A stretch of DNA of 64,000 nucleotides, taken from positions 1,860,001 through 1,924,000 of the forward strand of contig JARFXM010000006.1 of assembly GCA_029532625.1 (NCBI GenBank), given 5' to 3'. Source of the stretch: Lomentospora prolificans (taxonomy: Eukaryota > Ascomycota > Sordariomycetes > Microascales > Microascaceae). The first letter of the stretch is position 1, and every line of letters starts with the position of its first letter. This document shows, piece after piece, positions 22,293 through 33,438 of this stretch. Under the pieces are notes generated by a model that had not been told where the DNA came from, searched no databases, and was given only the letters and a program-made list of their open reading frames with translations. The position numbers and the translations under genes are program-made.

Positions 22293-25200
22293 GGATTTTT
22301 CTTTTTGCGGCCCCCTCCCACGCGACGAGGTAACCATCTCCTCATTGCGTTTTTCTTGCGGTCCCTTCTCATTCTTTCTGCCTTGGCGATGGTAGAGAAA
22401 TCGCCCTGAAGGCCGAGGGAGATGTTCCTCAAGGCACGATAGCGGTTCTTTCTTAGTCTAAAATACAGATATCCCCCGCCAATTAAAACAAGTGCTGGTT
22501 ACAAGAGCGGCGAGGGAATAAAGCAAGGTCGTACTTTATCTTATGGTAGACGAAGCTTCTCCTTCTCAGCTTCCTAGAATCAGTGGCACACGCCGTATTT
22601 TCGGTGCCCAACTTCTCTCATCGGGTGTAGGTAGGTCGGTGACCCTCCAGGCTAACCGTGGACCGGAGTTCCGGCGCTGTAGGCGCGACGATCCGCCTGC
22701 AGCACAAAGAAACTATCAAGAATCGGGAACAGGGCAGTCTCATCTATTTCAAACTTAGACGCGCAGACGGGCCATTCGACGCGCTGGTAAAGGGTAAAGT
22801 GGTGGGTGTTTGGCTTAGCTATCTGTAAGCTAATTCTGCACAGGCGGGACGGGGTAGAGAACCAAAAAAAAAAAAAAAAAAGCTTCGTCATCCATTTCCA
22901 GCCGAAAGGGTCAAAGTGTCGGGTAGCTGGGAAATCTTCCAGTCTACCGCCCATGGAAGGGCCAAAGACAATCAAGGCCAATTGTAGGGGATCTGTGTGT
23001 GTGTGCTAATTACTTCATAGAAGAGCGTCACAATCCGGGGTAAAAATAGTACCTCTCCGATGTCCTGAGCGCCAGATCAATCCATCAGAAGATCGGGACC
23101 GGTCATAGCACACATCGACTACAACGCCGCACTGTCATGGACCTGAAAGACAACCTTGGAACAAGTTTCATTTGTGTAGACACGCCCGTATAACTAGGAC
23201 ACAGCAAAAGGCCCAGTGTACCACCTCATACATAGAGACATTTCAACACAAACGCTGGCAAGTCATGTCGGATCAGGCTACTTCTAAAAATAGGCATGCT
23301 GCTCCTCGCTCGGGAGAAGAGTGTTTCCCTAGCGTGGAATGGCGGACACCACGCGATTGTACCCTGGTTCAATAGGCACAATTGCGGCGTTGGTGTAAGT
23401 GGGTGGTCAGATGGTCGTTGAACAGGGTTGAGATGCATTTCTTCTATTCTAATGACGAATTTCGCCACTTATGATTGTGGTTAGGAGATACAAATACCCA
23501 AGATACGGATATTATGCTGTGGGATCCGGCATATGATCCGCAAGGAGGCTGCGGACCCTGTATTCTGGGTGAATGTCTTCAGTATTTCCATCGGCCGAAG
23601 GGTAAGTTGGGGATGGGGGTCAGGCACCCATTATTGATGGTGGAGGTGCCAGGCGCCGCAATATATCTAATGCGCAACATCAATCCTTCATCAGGATAAT
23701 TACCCACATACCGCTGACCTATTTGCAAGTGAAGCAGCAAAGGATTCTCGAACTCGTGGATGCTAAGTCGCAGAGAGTACTCTCCCGTACGAGCGGAAAT
23801 GTCGGGAAACTGCCTGATCTGCTGGGCCGTTATGGAGCTAAGCCCATCAAATTCATTAACGGGTGCCTCACGTAGCACAAGGAGCATTGCCGCAAGCGTT
23901 TCGCGGTCTTTTTCCGCAGACTGAGTTAGAGTTGATAGGCTCTACGTTCGACTATGGAGCAACGGCTGGCCCGGCTGTCTTCTAACGCTCGTTGGCAATG
24001 CAAATCCTGAACGATGGATATGGGAACATCTTGGATGCTTCGAGACAGCTTCAAGAAATATCCATAAAGACTGAGTGCAATCAACACCAAGTAGACCCAC
24101 TTGTTGGAAGCTCTCGTCGTCTCCCTGCATTAGAACATGGGTTTTCTAGAGCGCGTTCGAAGTTGAGAACAGAGAAGTTGAAGGCCGGGCGCTAGCCCAG
24201 GTGGGTAGCAGTGGAACGCACGAAGTACGAAGTACACATAATAGCTCCCTCTCATAGTTCCTCGAGTATTGAGGCCCGAGCGGCTCCAAGACATGGAAAG
24301 ACGCAAAGGGGGAAAGGGAGAAAAAAAAAGTTCGAGAATGGCTAACTGAGCCAGGGCCAGCACACCTAGCAAGAGGATAGCCAGCAAGTGGGAGAGACTT
24401 GCGAGGGCAGTCAGAAGAACATGAACGGCCATTTGACTTTGGACCTCTGGATTGCTCTTGCCGCCCTGAGCTGCAGGCGCATCGCGGGAATCACGTCGTT
24501 AATGCTCCTGATTGGGCGACACAGGTCTTTTGGTCTGGGTGAACTTTGTGGTACCCCTGGTCCGAGGTGGGGTTATCAGCCAATGGAAGGCGCAGCTAGC
24601 CCAAGCTGGCATCTCTAAGAGTGTGCTCCGGGCTGCCATTGGCGCCGGCGATGCGCCTTCATCAATGTACAGGGATGTAACGAGCCGCCAACCACATCGA
24701 TGATCCCGCATCTCGACTGCACTCATCCCAGCCATCCCGGCATTGAAAGCGGTCGAGTAAGCTTAGTCGACCATTCTCCAAGCTAAGAATGTACCAATAT
24801 CCATGGGAAATGCGTGTACATATGGCCTCACCACCAAGGCCTGGACTTTCTGCTTGCTAGTCGTACGGTTCATTGGAAAGAGTCTTTTTCACCCCTGGGG
24901 GGGCACTAACAAGAGAGGATGCCATATCTCGTGCTTCCCGTGCAACTGCAAGACCCAGGGCATGTCTCGTTGAGGGGAAGGAAAGGGGGAAAAAAGAACA
25001 AAGGAACAATCGGGACGGGGAGGACAGCGAGGGAATGTCGGTGGCGGGGTAGCAGTGATAGATGTGCATGCGTAAAAGGGCGGGCGCCTGTGCGATTCTG
25101 GGCGATTCGCACACTTTTTGGAAGGCTGGCTTGCTTGACGAGTGAGGGGAAGGACGGACGGCTCGATGGACAAAGTAGGCCAACCGCACTTTACACGACT

Positions 25201-26154
25201 TTGCAGCATCCTTACGAGGGATCAAAGGCCCGTCAGCATAACGCGCGTTGGTTAAAGTTGGGGGCACCTAATATCTGATGCTCACGCACCTCCCACTGCC
25301 CTCGTACTTTTACCCCCCTCTTCTTCTCACTTCGCCCTCTTCGCCGCCTCTTTCCAGGAAAAGAATTCAAGCCAATACGCCGTCCATCTCTTTTGCCTTC
25401 TTCCCAAACTCCTTTCCCAGGTCCGTCTTCACTCGTACGTGGATCACGCTGTCTTGTCTGCGCAATCCGTGGCCAGGTTCGTTTGACAAGCACTTGCCGG
25501 CGCCTTCTCAGACGGCTTTATTGTCCTTTCACCGGGTCTTCCAGGTTACTTTCAACCCGCCGACCAACCGGAAGCCGGCTCGACTACATCCATTGAGCCC
25601 GGCGTCTATTTGCACTCCAATCGCTGGTGACCAGGTCGGGCTCTACCTATCAGAGAAGGCGACTATCTTCACACCAAGGGCCCACCACGCTGGAATCTTT
25701 CCAAGTTTCCTGTATGTGACGACGTGCTTTCCTCTTGGCTCCCCTTTCCTTCCCTTTCATCTACCCATGGCACCACCTATGTGGTCCCTTTCACATTCAA
25801 TACTGATACCCTGTCCGAGGTTGATAGCGCCGATCCTCAAATTGACTTTCGCCTCCAAGCGGCTACCTCCAGCACAAAACCGCTACATCTCCCCCCTCAC
25901 ACCTCACGACCCATCTCTTGGACCTTCTTCTCCTCCTCGGAAGCTGGCCTATCCAAAATCTTCATATTCTCCTTTCAGCCTGGGCTCCTCGCCTTGAGCA
26001 CACCTTTTTATCATTATTCTTGACAAAGCCGCCTCGATATCTCGACGGCCCAACACCGTACCATTCTTTGTTCTTCGATCTCGTTATTTTGTTATACGTA
26101 TTCCCCCCTCTCTGAATCCAAAACCCATAAACTCCCCACGAGCAAAACTCAGCA
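22293..26154. other. 3.9-kb gene-free region and pyrimidine-rich leader of the 4-TM gene
   Basis: No recognisable gene. It holds an A18 run at 22864-22881 and scattered short ORFs without domains. From about 25281 to 26154 there is a strongly C/T-rich stretch on the + strand, typical of fungal promoters and long 5' leaders, directly upstream of the 26155 start. I see no transposon relic. Confidence 0.5.
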
Positions 26155-27139
26155 ATGGCTCCTCAAGATGAGAAGCGGCGGCCCGCCGCCTTAAACCTGA
26201 CTCCCGCCCGCACCGCCTCCTCTGGGTCCTCGTCGTCCGACTCGTCCCTCAAACCTCCGCGGACGCCCCGATTCGCCGAAGCCACCTCGGTTCACTCTCC
26301 CGTCGATGGTCGCTCGCCCTTTGCGGACCCTGTTACCACCAAACCCCAGGTGGCCGATGTTGGTTTCGGCTACATTGCTACCCAGGAGGTCAACGCGCCA
26401 CCTCTGTCTCCTCGCTCTCCTCTCAAGAGCGCCATGAGAGTTCCGGGCACCCCAGCAAGGAGACTCGACAACCCCCTCAGCCCCACATTTCGTGAGGAGG
26501 ACAGGTTGGAAAAGAGGGAGGCTAGGACCGACAAGGAACAGCAAAGAGACTTGGTAAGCTATATCCCATATCTACCACACTTGTTGGGGAGGAATCAAAT
26601 CCGGGCAGACAGACTCACTGACACGACGCGCTCGCTCAACAGAAAATCAAGGCCAGAGTTCGCATGGCTAAGTTTGCTCTTAGGGGTGTGAACTTTAGCT
26701 GCAGTTTGATTATTCTGTCCATGCTTTCGGCGTCTTTCACCATCTTCAATGCCACCAAGCAGCTGCCGTCGCAAAGTGGGATGCCCTCGTGGGCCAAGAA
26801 CACCGATACTTGGCCCCAGAAGCTTGTCTTGGCCATGGCTTGTGTTTCCCTACTTGCCTGTATCTGCGTGTTTCTCGCGTATTGCCGTGGTGGACATCGA
26901 CGAGCGGAGAAAGTTTCGACTTACTACACCATGTTTGCGATTGGCTGGTTCATCCTCTCCATGATTCTGTGGGCCGTCACCGCTGCTTTGTTCCAGCATT
27001 CGAGAACGAGCAACAACAACAAAGATATGTGGGGATGGTCATGCGTTGAAAACAAGCGTGCCGACGTGTATGCCGACAAGGTTGACTATGCTCTCGTCTG
27101 CAGACTTCAGGTAAGATTCGGCCACCCCCGCCCATTTTT

Positions 27140-27182
<43 letters not shown>

Positions 27183-27802
27183 ATTTAGGTACTAACGAAA
27201 ATGGGCAATAGAACTGGACTCTTATTTGCATCATCATTGAGGTTGTAATCGAGGTTATCTGCATCACTCTTTACAGCATTGTTTTCTACCGATACTACAC
27301 TAAGCGCCGACTACACAAGTCGATGAACCTTCGAGACAAGGCCCGATCCGACCTGTATCTCGCACAGCTCCGAACCCAGTCGGCTCCCAACACTCCCGGA
27401 TTCGGCCCCAAGTCGCCTGCCTTTAGCCAATACGCCCTTTCTCCCCGCTTTCCCCCCTCTACCTACCGTAGCTTGTCTGATATCGAGGAGTCTCCCTTCA
27501 CTCCTGGAAACGCGTACGCGGAACCCACGTCCGCTTTTGCAGAGAAACCTCAGTCCACCTTCAAGCTTCAGGCGCCGCCGAGCAAGGCGCCTTCTGCCAC
27601 ACCCAGACTGCAGAACGGAGCTTTCAGCTCGAGCCCTATTGAGCCCCGAGCCCCCACGCCGCCAGAGGCCACCCGACAACAACATGCTCCAGTAGCAGCG
27701 GAGGAGCCCGTCTACGAGTCGGTTCCCATTCCCGGAGCGTACGCAGATGCGGCCGTCAAGAGCCCGCCCGCCCACCAGACGACATTTGGCCAGGCGAGAT
27801 AG
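26155..27802 (+). CDS. Conserved fungal four-TM membrane protein of unknown function
   Basis: Three exons, 26155-26553, 26643-27110 and 27212-27802, giving 485 residues. A Pro/Ser/Thr-rich N-terminal tail (to about residue 133) leads into a basic juxtamembrane stretch (KARVRMAKFALRG). Four hydrophobic helices follow at about 151-170, 194-213, 227-250 and 292-315. A hydrophilic loop between TM3 and TM4 has a WGWSC motif and a second Cys (about 267 and 286) that could form a disulfide. A second basic stretch (RRLHKSMNLRDKARSD) precedes a long Pro/Ser-rich tail. The even TM count suggests both tails are cytosolic. The topology resembles MARVEL-type proteins but I cannot prove that relationship. 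I recognise it as a conserved Pezizomycotina hypothetical protein and assign no function. The second intron holds a (CT)n microsatellite. Confidence 0.85.
27144..27180. repeat. (TC)n microsatellite in intron 2 of the 4-TM gene
   Basis: About 18 uninterrupted TC units. It starts about 33 nt after the donor, before the ctaac branch site, so it is a polypyrimidine tract in an unusual position. Confidence 0.95.
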
Positions 27803-29620
27803 GCCTTCAAGATTTTAATGACGGTTGGAGCGGGTTCTCAAACAAAAAGTACAATTGCACGGGGCGGCGGTACTGTTTCGTTATGAGTGCTTCGGATGTT
27901 ACTCCTGGGATTTCCAGTGTTTCTTTCCTTTGTCTTTGTTTAACCAACAGCGGAGCAAGCCTGACTCCCGATTTTTCCTGTCTACTATACCACCTTCTGA
28001 CCTTGGGTGCCGGCGTTCTGGGAGGGTTTAGGAAAGACCATCTTTTTCACTCTTGAGCCCTCTGCTGGATTTATTATTTGATTAGGGATGAAGCTTTGGG
28101 GTGGGTGGAAACTCATTTCGAGAGGGTACATATAACAGATAATTACGACCTTTTTTGTACAATTTACGGATCGAAGAATTCATACAATATTTTATCTCAA
28201 CTTTTCGAATCTTGCTCATTTGGCTTCTCGTTTGGTGACGGAATGCACAGGCAAATATTCTAGGTGCAAGTAGGCGAGTTCAAGATGCTTCGGAGCGAGA
28301 GGTGACCTTTTGGTGGCCAGCCAAAGGAAAGCTTGGCAACCTCTGGCGAGGTCAGTCGACTCTTATGAGGCGGACCAAATCACACTCAGGCCGGTCGCAT
28401 GCTGGGCCAGGAGAAACTGTTCCATCGCATCCAGTGCGTCAGGGTTCGCGCCGGGCGGATCGAGGGGAGAGAACCTGGACCTTGGGGAGTTGGCGGTTTG
28501 GTGGGTGACATGGCATGTGGAGCCCGGCGGTTGCGTCTTAGTGTGAAAGGGCTACTGAGGTAGAGAACGAGGAATGGAATCAGAAGCCTGGGTCCAGGTC
28601 CATGTTCAGGACTGAGGCGTGTCTACTTCGTAGTCTCGCCTCGACTATCGTATCTTCTTGACAGCCCTTTGACTCACAGAGGATTGGGTTTATATCGGGA
28701 AAGAAAGGAAATGTTGGATCACCCCATTTGTTTATTTGTTTGGGGGTGGCACGGCATGGCAGAGTTCATGTAAGAGTAGGTGATGGATCGATCATTGATC
28801 AATCTATGCTGACTGTAGCTGGCAGTGCTCGTGCTATCGATGGTCTGTTGGATCCATAATGCTGGATCTTCGGATAGACGCTGGGAAGGCCGTGAAGGAG
28901 TCTTGATCAAGTGCTTATTAAAAAGTAACGAATGAACTCTGGAAGCCAGGATGAAGCTCACGAGATTAACAATCCCTGACCACTGCTCCCGATTAGCGGG
29001 CTCTAATCAATCAATGCTGGCTAGCCGCCAATTCGCGCCGCCTGTGAGCCCCCAGCCAGCGCTGAGAGCGAATAGCTCGTCAACCCATCAATGGTGCCGG
29101 CTTCCACAGAACGAACGCCAGGCCAGCAGTGTTCAGTGTGCTTGCGCTGGTCTCAGCGCTGGTCTCACTGTCAGCGCCTGGCTGGTCCATCTCAGTACGT
29201 ACTGGCTGGCGTCCCCGCAAGCGCTCCCAGCTGGTCCGTTCAACCGGGGCTTCAAACATTGATCCCTTCAAAATTTTCCGCAACTGATCGAATCGATGTC
29301 TCAACTCAGAAATTTCTCGCCCATCTGACAACCTTCTTATGTATTAGACCATCAATTGCGAGTATTGTCAGTCTTGTCCACCCTCATCCCCCCAGGTCAC
29401 AGGCAGACGTCCACTCGGGGAGCTGGCGAGCTTGCGAAGAGCACAAAGGACGATCCAGGTGACCACCGATCGAGACAGCCCGCGACACAGCACAGTTCGC
29501 GCCAGACCCTAGATTGAGGTCTGCATAGCGTGTAGCACCGTGAATTCTTTGCTCCGTGAAAAGGTGCATTCCCACGCGGAATCAGATCCTCCCCAAACTC
29601 GAGCAAATCCTACATAAAGA
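27803..29620. other. 1.8-kb spacer upstream of the UMP kinase gene
   Basis: 3' flank of the 4-TM gene and promoter of ura6. Contains a CCAGC/GCTGG-dense island at about 29005-29245. No supported gene. Confidence 0.5.
29005..29245. repeat. CCAGC/GCTGG-rich island upstream of ura6
   Basis: Roughly 240 bp with about eleven copies of CCAGC or GCTGG, several as GCGCTGGTCTCA or CTGGCTGG doublets. It lies about 380-620 bp upstream of the ura6 start. Confidence 0.5.
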
Positions 29621-30958
29621 ATGGCTGTGCCCTTGCAGCGACTTGCCTCCAGGCAAGTCTACGGCTTTTCAACGCGCCTCCTGCTCCGATCCGCTGCTGC
29701 AGCTCCCACCCCTTCTGGTCTCGGCCAACATCGCCTGCCGCGACAGCCCGCCGCCACCTCGTGCGTCTCCTGCCTGCAGCGCTCGTCCTTCCCTGCCGCT
29801 CGCCAGTACTCGTCACAGAGCTCGTCACAGCATCCGCCAAATCCTCCGCAAGAACCCAACCCTTCCCGACCCAAAAAGGATCCTTACCGAGTCGCCTTTT
29901 GGCCCTTTGTTGCACTTCTCGGTCTTTCGTTCGGCGCTTGGATGCTTCTTGTCAATAAACGCCACGGTATGTTTGTGATCCCCCTTTTGCCTCGCCTGGT
30001 TCGTTATTTTTTTTATGTGTCTTTGTGGACGGGGCCCCGAGTTGGATTGGCCGCTCACTCTGCGCGCTTTTTCACATGCGCCGTCCGTGACATCATCCTC
30101 GTCTGTTCCTTGCGACGAATCCTGCCCGGCATTTTTCTTGCTATTTAACGGGAAAGGGAGATGATGGACATTGAGGGCAAAGATCGGATTCTTAGGCGAA
30201 TTGTGCACAATTTTACGGTAATTGAAGCTCTTCTACGAGACGCACTCGACTAACCGCCGACTCCTTGTTTTCCAATAGACATGAACACCCGCGCAAAGTC
30301 CGCCTCCCCCAGGGCTGAGCCCGAAGTCCCCGTCACTCCCCGCTTCAATGATTCCGACGTGACCGTCATCTTCGTCCTCGGCGGCCCCGGCGCCGGCAAG
30401 GGCACTCAGTGCGCTCGCCTCGTCGAAAAGTATGGCTTCATCCACCTCTCCGCCGGCGACCTCCTCCGCGCCGAGCAGACCCGCCCCGGTAGCCAGTTCG
30501 GCGCCGTCATCGACGACTGTATCAGGAACGGCACCATCGTCCCCATGGAGGTTACCGTGAAGCTTCTCGAGAACGCCATGGAGGACGCCATGAAGCGCCA
30601 AGGCACGACCAAGGGCCGCTTCCTCATCGACGGTTTCCCCCGCAAGATGGACCAGGCTCTCAAGTTCGAGCAGACCGTCTGTCGCGCCCGCGCCGTGCTC
30701 TTCTACGACTGCCCTGAGGACGTGATGCAGGTCAGGTTGCTCGAGAGGGGAAAGACCAGTGGCAGGGCCGACGACAACGCCGAGAGCATCAAGAAGAGGT
30801 TCAAGACTTTCGTCGAGACTAGCATGCCCGTTGTCGACCTTTACGAGAAGGAGGGCAGGGTCATCAAGGTGGATGCTAGCCCTGCCCCCGATGCCGTCTT
30901 CAAGGACACTTCGGACAAGCTTGCCTCCCGCTTGGGCAACGAGACTGTTACCGCTTGA
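29621..30958 (+). CDS. ura6: UMP/CMP kinase (uridylate kinase) with N-terminal presequence and membrane anchor
   Basis: Two exons, 29621-29966 and 30279-30958, joined by a 312-nt intron with gtatgt donor and ctaac branch; total 341 residues. Exon 1 encodes a 115-residue extension. It has an Arg/Ser/Ala-rich start without acidic residues (RLASRQVYGFSTRLLLRSA, later RQYSSQ), like a mitochondrial presequence. A hydrophobic helix at about 90-111 (FWPFVALLGLSFGAWMLLV) follows. Exon 2 encodes the kinase: P-loop GGPGAGKGTQ (150-159), HLSAGDLLRAE, the NMP-binding IVPMEVTVKLLENAM, FLIDGFPRKMDQA and LID ERGKTSGRADDN. It phosphorylates UMP and CMP with ATP. Yeast Ura6 lacks this extension; similar extensions occur in filamentous fungi as far as I recall. 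A Met at residue 117, at the start of exon 2, could start a soluble form. Confidence 0.92.
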
Positions 30959-32024
30959 AACTGTGGAGACTAGAGGCTCTCTGCCGTTCAGCTTCCCTGA
31001 AATCCAGCTGGCTCTTCTCCAGACCTTTTGTTTCCTAGTCCGAACCCTACGGTTTCCGTGTTATCTTTTTTCTTTTCTCCTCTTTTCTTCGCATGGCTTT
31101 ACGCAACCACACCAGTCCCCGCGACACATTTCCTTGCCGTCTGAATCTTTTTACACCGCGCCCCTCAAAACCAAGCAGGCCCATCTTCTTTGACAGTCTG
31201 GAGTCTGCGTCTCCCCAGGCCGGTCTGGGGCCGGCAATGTAGTTAAGAGTTGTAATAGCCGATAGATATTTAGATATTGTACACCTATAGAATGGCTTGT
31301 TTTTTCTTTTCTTGGCCCAGCACGGGCTCCGCTTTGTTGTGGAGGAAATCCAAGACAAGCTGAACCCTTTTTGACATCGTCCACATCATCTACAACGGTG
31401 TCTCGCGACTACATCGCTTCCACCTTACTGGTGTTTTCAAACCCCATATTTGGGGGAGCTTGGAAAAGAGGAAAAAAAAAAAAAAAGAGGGAAGGATGGC
31501 TTGAAGAAGCCTGTAAATTTCATTGCTCCTTGAAAACAGCGTACGATGGATACCCTCTTTCCTCAGTTTGTTCAGACATGATAAGAACCCCGTCATTATG
31601 CGTGAAAACTAGACAGAAAGAACAACCGAGGGAGGATAAGATATGATACTAAAAAAAAAAAAAAAAAAAAAAAAAAAAGTGAACACTCAGAAACACTCGG
31701 TAAAGTAGAAAACCCAACAGACCCTTCCAGCTCCATCAACCAGCCCCTTTTGTATACCCTTGGACTTTTTACCCCTCTAATTCTTGTCGGGCTACAAGGC
31801 CACATCGTCACGGAATCTCATCAGCATTTCGTTTCCCATTGTTGATAGCTTATAATAACACAGTTTTGTTTGGCGCCTTTACTCGGCGCGAGTGGCGAGA
31901 GCAGACACAAACCTTGAGCGGAAGTGTCTTTAAGAAGAAAGGACGATGAGAAAGGGAAACCAAGAATTAGATGGGAGAAGTGACGTTAGCTTCTTTCTTT
32001 TTTTCTTTGGTCAAAGATCTCTCT
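30959..32024. other. Convergent intergenic region with poly(A) tracts (ura6 / eif3m)
   Basis: 3' flanks of two convergent genes. Contains A15 at 31472-31486 and A28 at 31651-31678. No gene or transposon ends recognised next to these runs. Confidence 0.6.
31651..31678. repeat. A28 homopolymer
   Basis: Uninterrupted run of 28 A on the + strand, the longest homopolymer in the window. Confidence 0.95.
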
Positions 32025-33438
32025 TTAATCAGTAGTCTCGGTCGCCCTCTCCTTCTGTTGCTTCCCCTGGTCGTGACGGCGACGGCCACCACCCTGTCCT
32101 TGTTGTCCGCCACCGACACTAGCCTGCGCCAATTTCCTCTCAAGTTCCTGCGCCTCCCTCTCCTGTTGCGCCTTGACGTCGGCCCGTCCCTGGAGCAGAG
32201 TCTCGAGGACGGTGGTGAGGGTAGACTTCCAGTTGTCTACGCGGGTGGAAAGCTCCTGCCACTGCTTGGTACCAAAAACGCGGTAGGTGACCTTGTGGAC
32301 GAGGAAGGTCTTGCGCTGCTGAGAAAGCTTGCCCTCGACGAGACCGGCACGGATGGCGTCAATAGTCCACATCTCCACCTCCTCCTCGGGAATCCTAAGA
32401 GCCTTGACGATGCTGCTGTAGGGAATCTCACGGCTGGGGGTGGCGGCGGCAAGGCTGGCAAACGTCAATAGGCGCATCTTCCTGTAGAGCTTGTCGTAGT
32501 CTAGGTTCTCCTTCTCGATCCAGCCCTCGTGCTCGTCGTTAAAGTCGTTGAAGTCCTCTAGCTCCTGCTCGGCAAAAACCTCGAGAAGCTGATAGTATAC
32601 GGGGTTGGAGTCGCTAAGCGCTTCTATGCAGGGGATTCCACGAAGATCCTGGAAGAGGTACTGGGAGTTCGAGAGGAGGGCATCGCGAATGGCGCGGAGA
32701 GCGAGCTTTTGCGCATCCTCAGAAGAGAGATCCTCCTTGTCGTCCGAATCAAAGGATCGAAGAGCCTTGATGATGTATCGGTAGCTCTCCCTATGTCGAA
32801 GGAAATGAAACGTAGTTAGTATAAGGAGACGGTCATCTCGATTGATTTCAAAATATGAATGAGTCTTACTCTGTATAACCGGCCTCAGACGCAATCTCGG
32901 CAATCTCCTCGTACATATTCCTCTGGAATTCTTCATCGGTGCCCCAGGTCTCATTCCATTGTTCGAGGTGGGGTAGATAAGGTCGCAGCGTATCGAACAT
33001 GGCATGACGCTTCAGGAACTTGATGATCTCCATAAATACCCTAGCCCGGATGGGGTTCTCGGAAGGGAGAAGGTTGAAGACCGTGGTGAGGGCATTGAGG
33101 CTCAGGCCGACGCCGTTATGGGGCGACGTCGAGATAGGTTTGGCGAAGGTGTTGCAGAGAGTGGGGAGATATCGTCGAGGGTCTTGCGATTGGAGGACGA
33201 GGTAGATCATCAGGTTCGATGCCGCAGTGTACTCCTTCTCCTGGACGGTGTTGAGAGCGCCCGAGGCCTGGGCTAGCTTTCCGAGGACCTCCTCCTTTTG
33301 GTTCTTCTCAACAAGGGGTTGGATCTCGTTGGCGATGTTGAGGTATTCGGCCATCTCGAGGGCAAGCTCGTCGAAGGAGCCATCGAGAAAGACCAGCTGA
33401 GGCTGGGTGGTGGCCTGCTGCTGGGCAGTGACGGCCAT
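32025..33438 (-). CDS. eif3m: Translation initiation factor eIF3 subunit M
   Basis: Two exons, 32870-33438 and 32025-32790, giving 444 residues; gtaaga donor and a cattag-like acceptor with agreeing phases. The N-terminal helical-repeat region contains QLVFLDGSFDELALEMAEYL and AASNLMIYL. The PCI domain follows, including YYQLLEVFAEQELEDF, KMRLLTFASLAA and the winged-helix element REIPYSSIVKALRIPEEEVE through VEGKLSQQRKTFLVHKVTYR. The tail is Gln/Gly/Arg-rich and probably disordered. eIF3m is a core PCI subunit of the eIF3 scaffold on the 40S ribosome; it is present in filamentous fungi and fission yeast. Length and order match the family. The gene converges on ura6. Confidence 0.94.

Noticed and set aside
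29621..30148. 175-codon ORF as a separate small mitochondrial protein
   Set aside because: The frame after 29966 is intron sequence; a gtatgt donor joins exon 1 to the UMP kinase frame.
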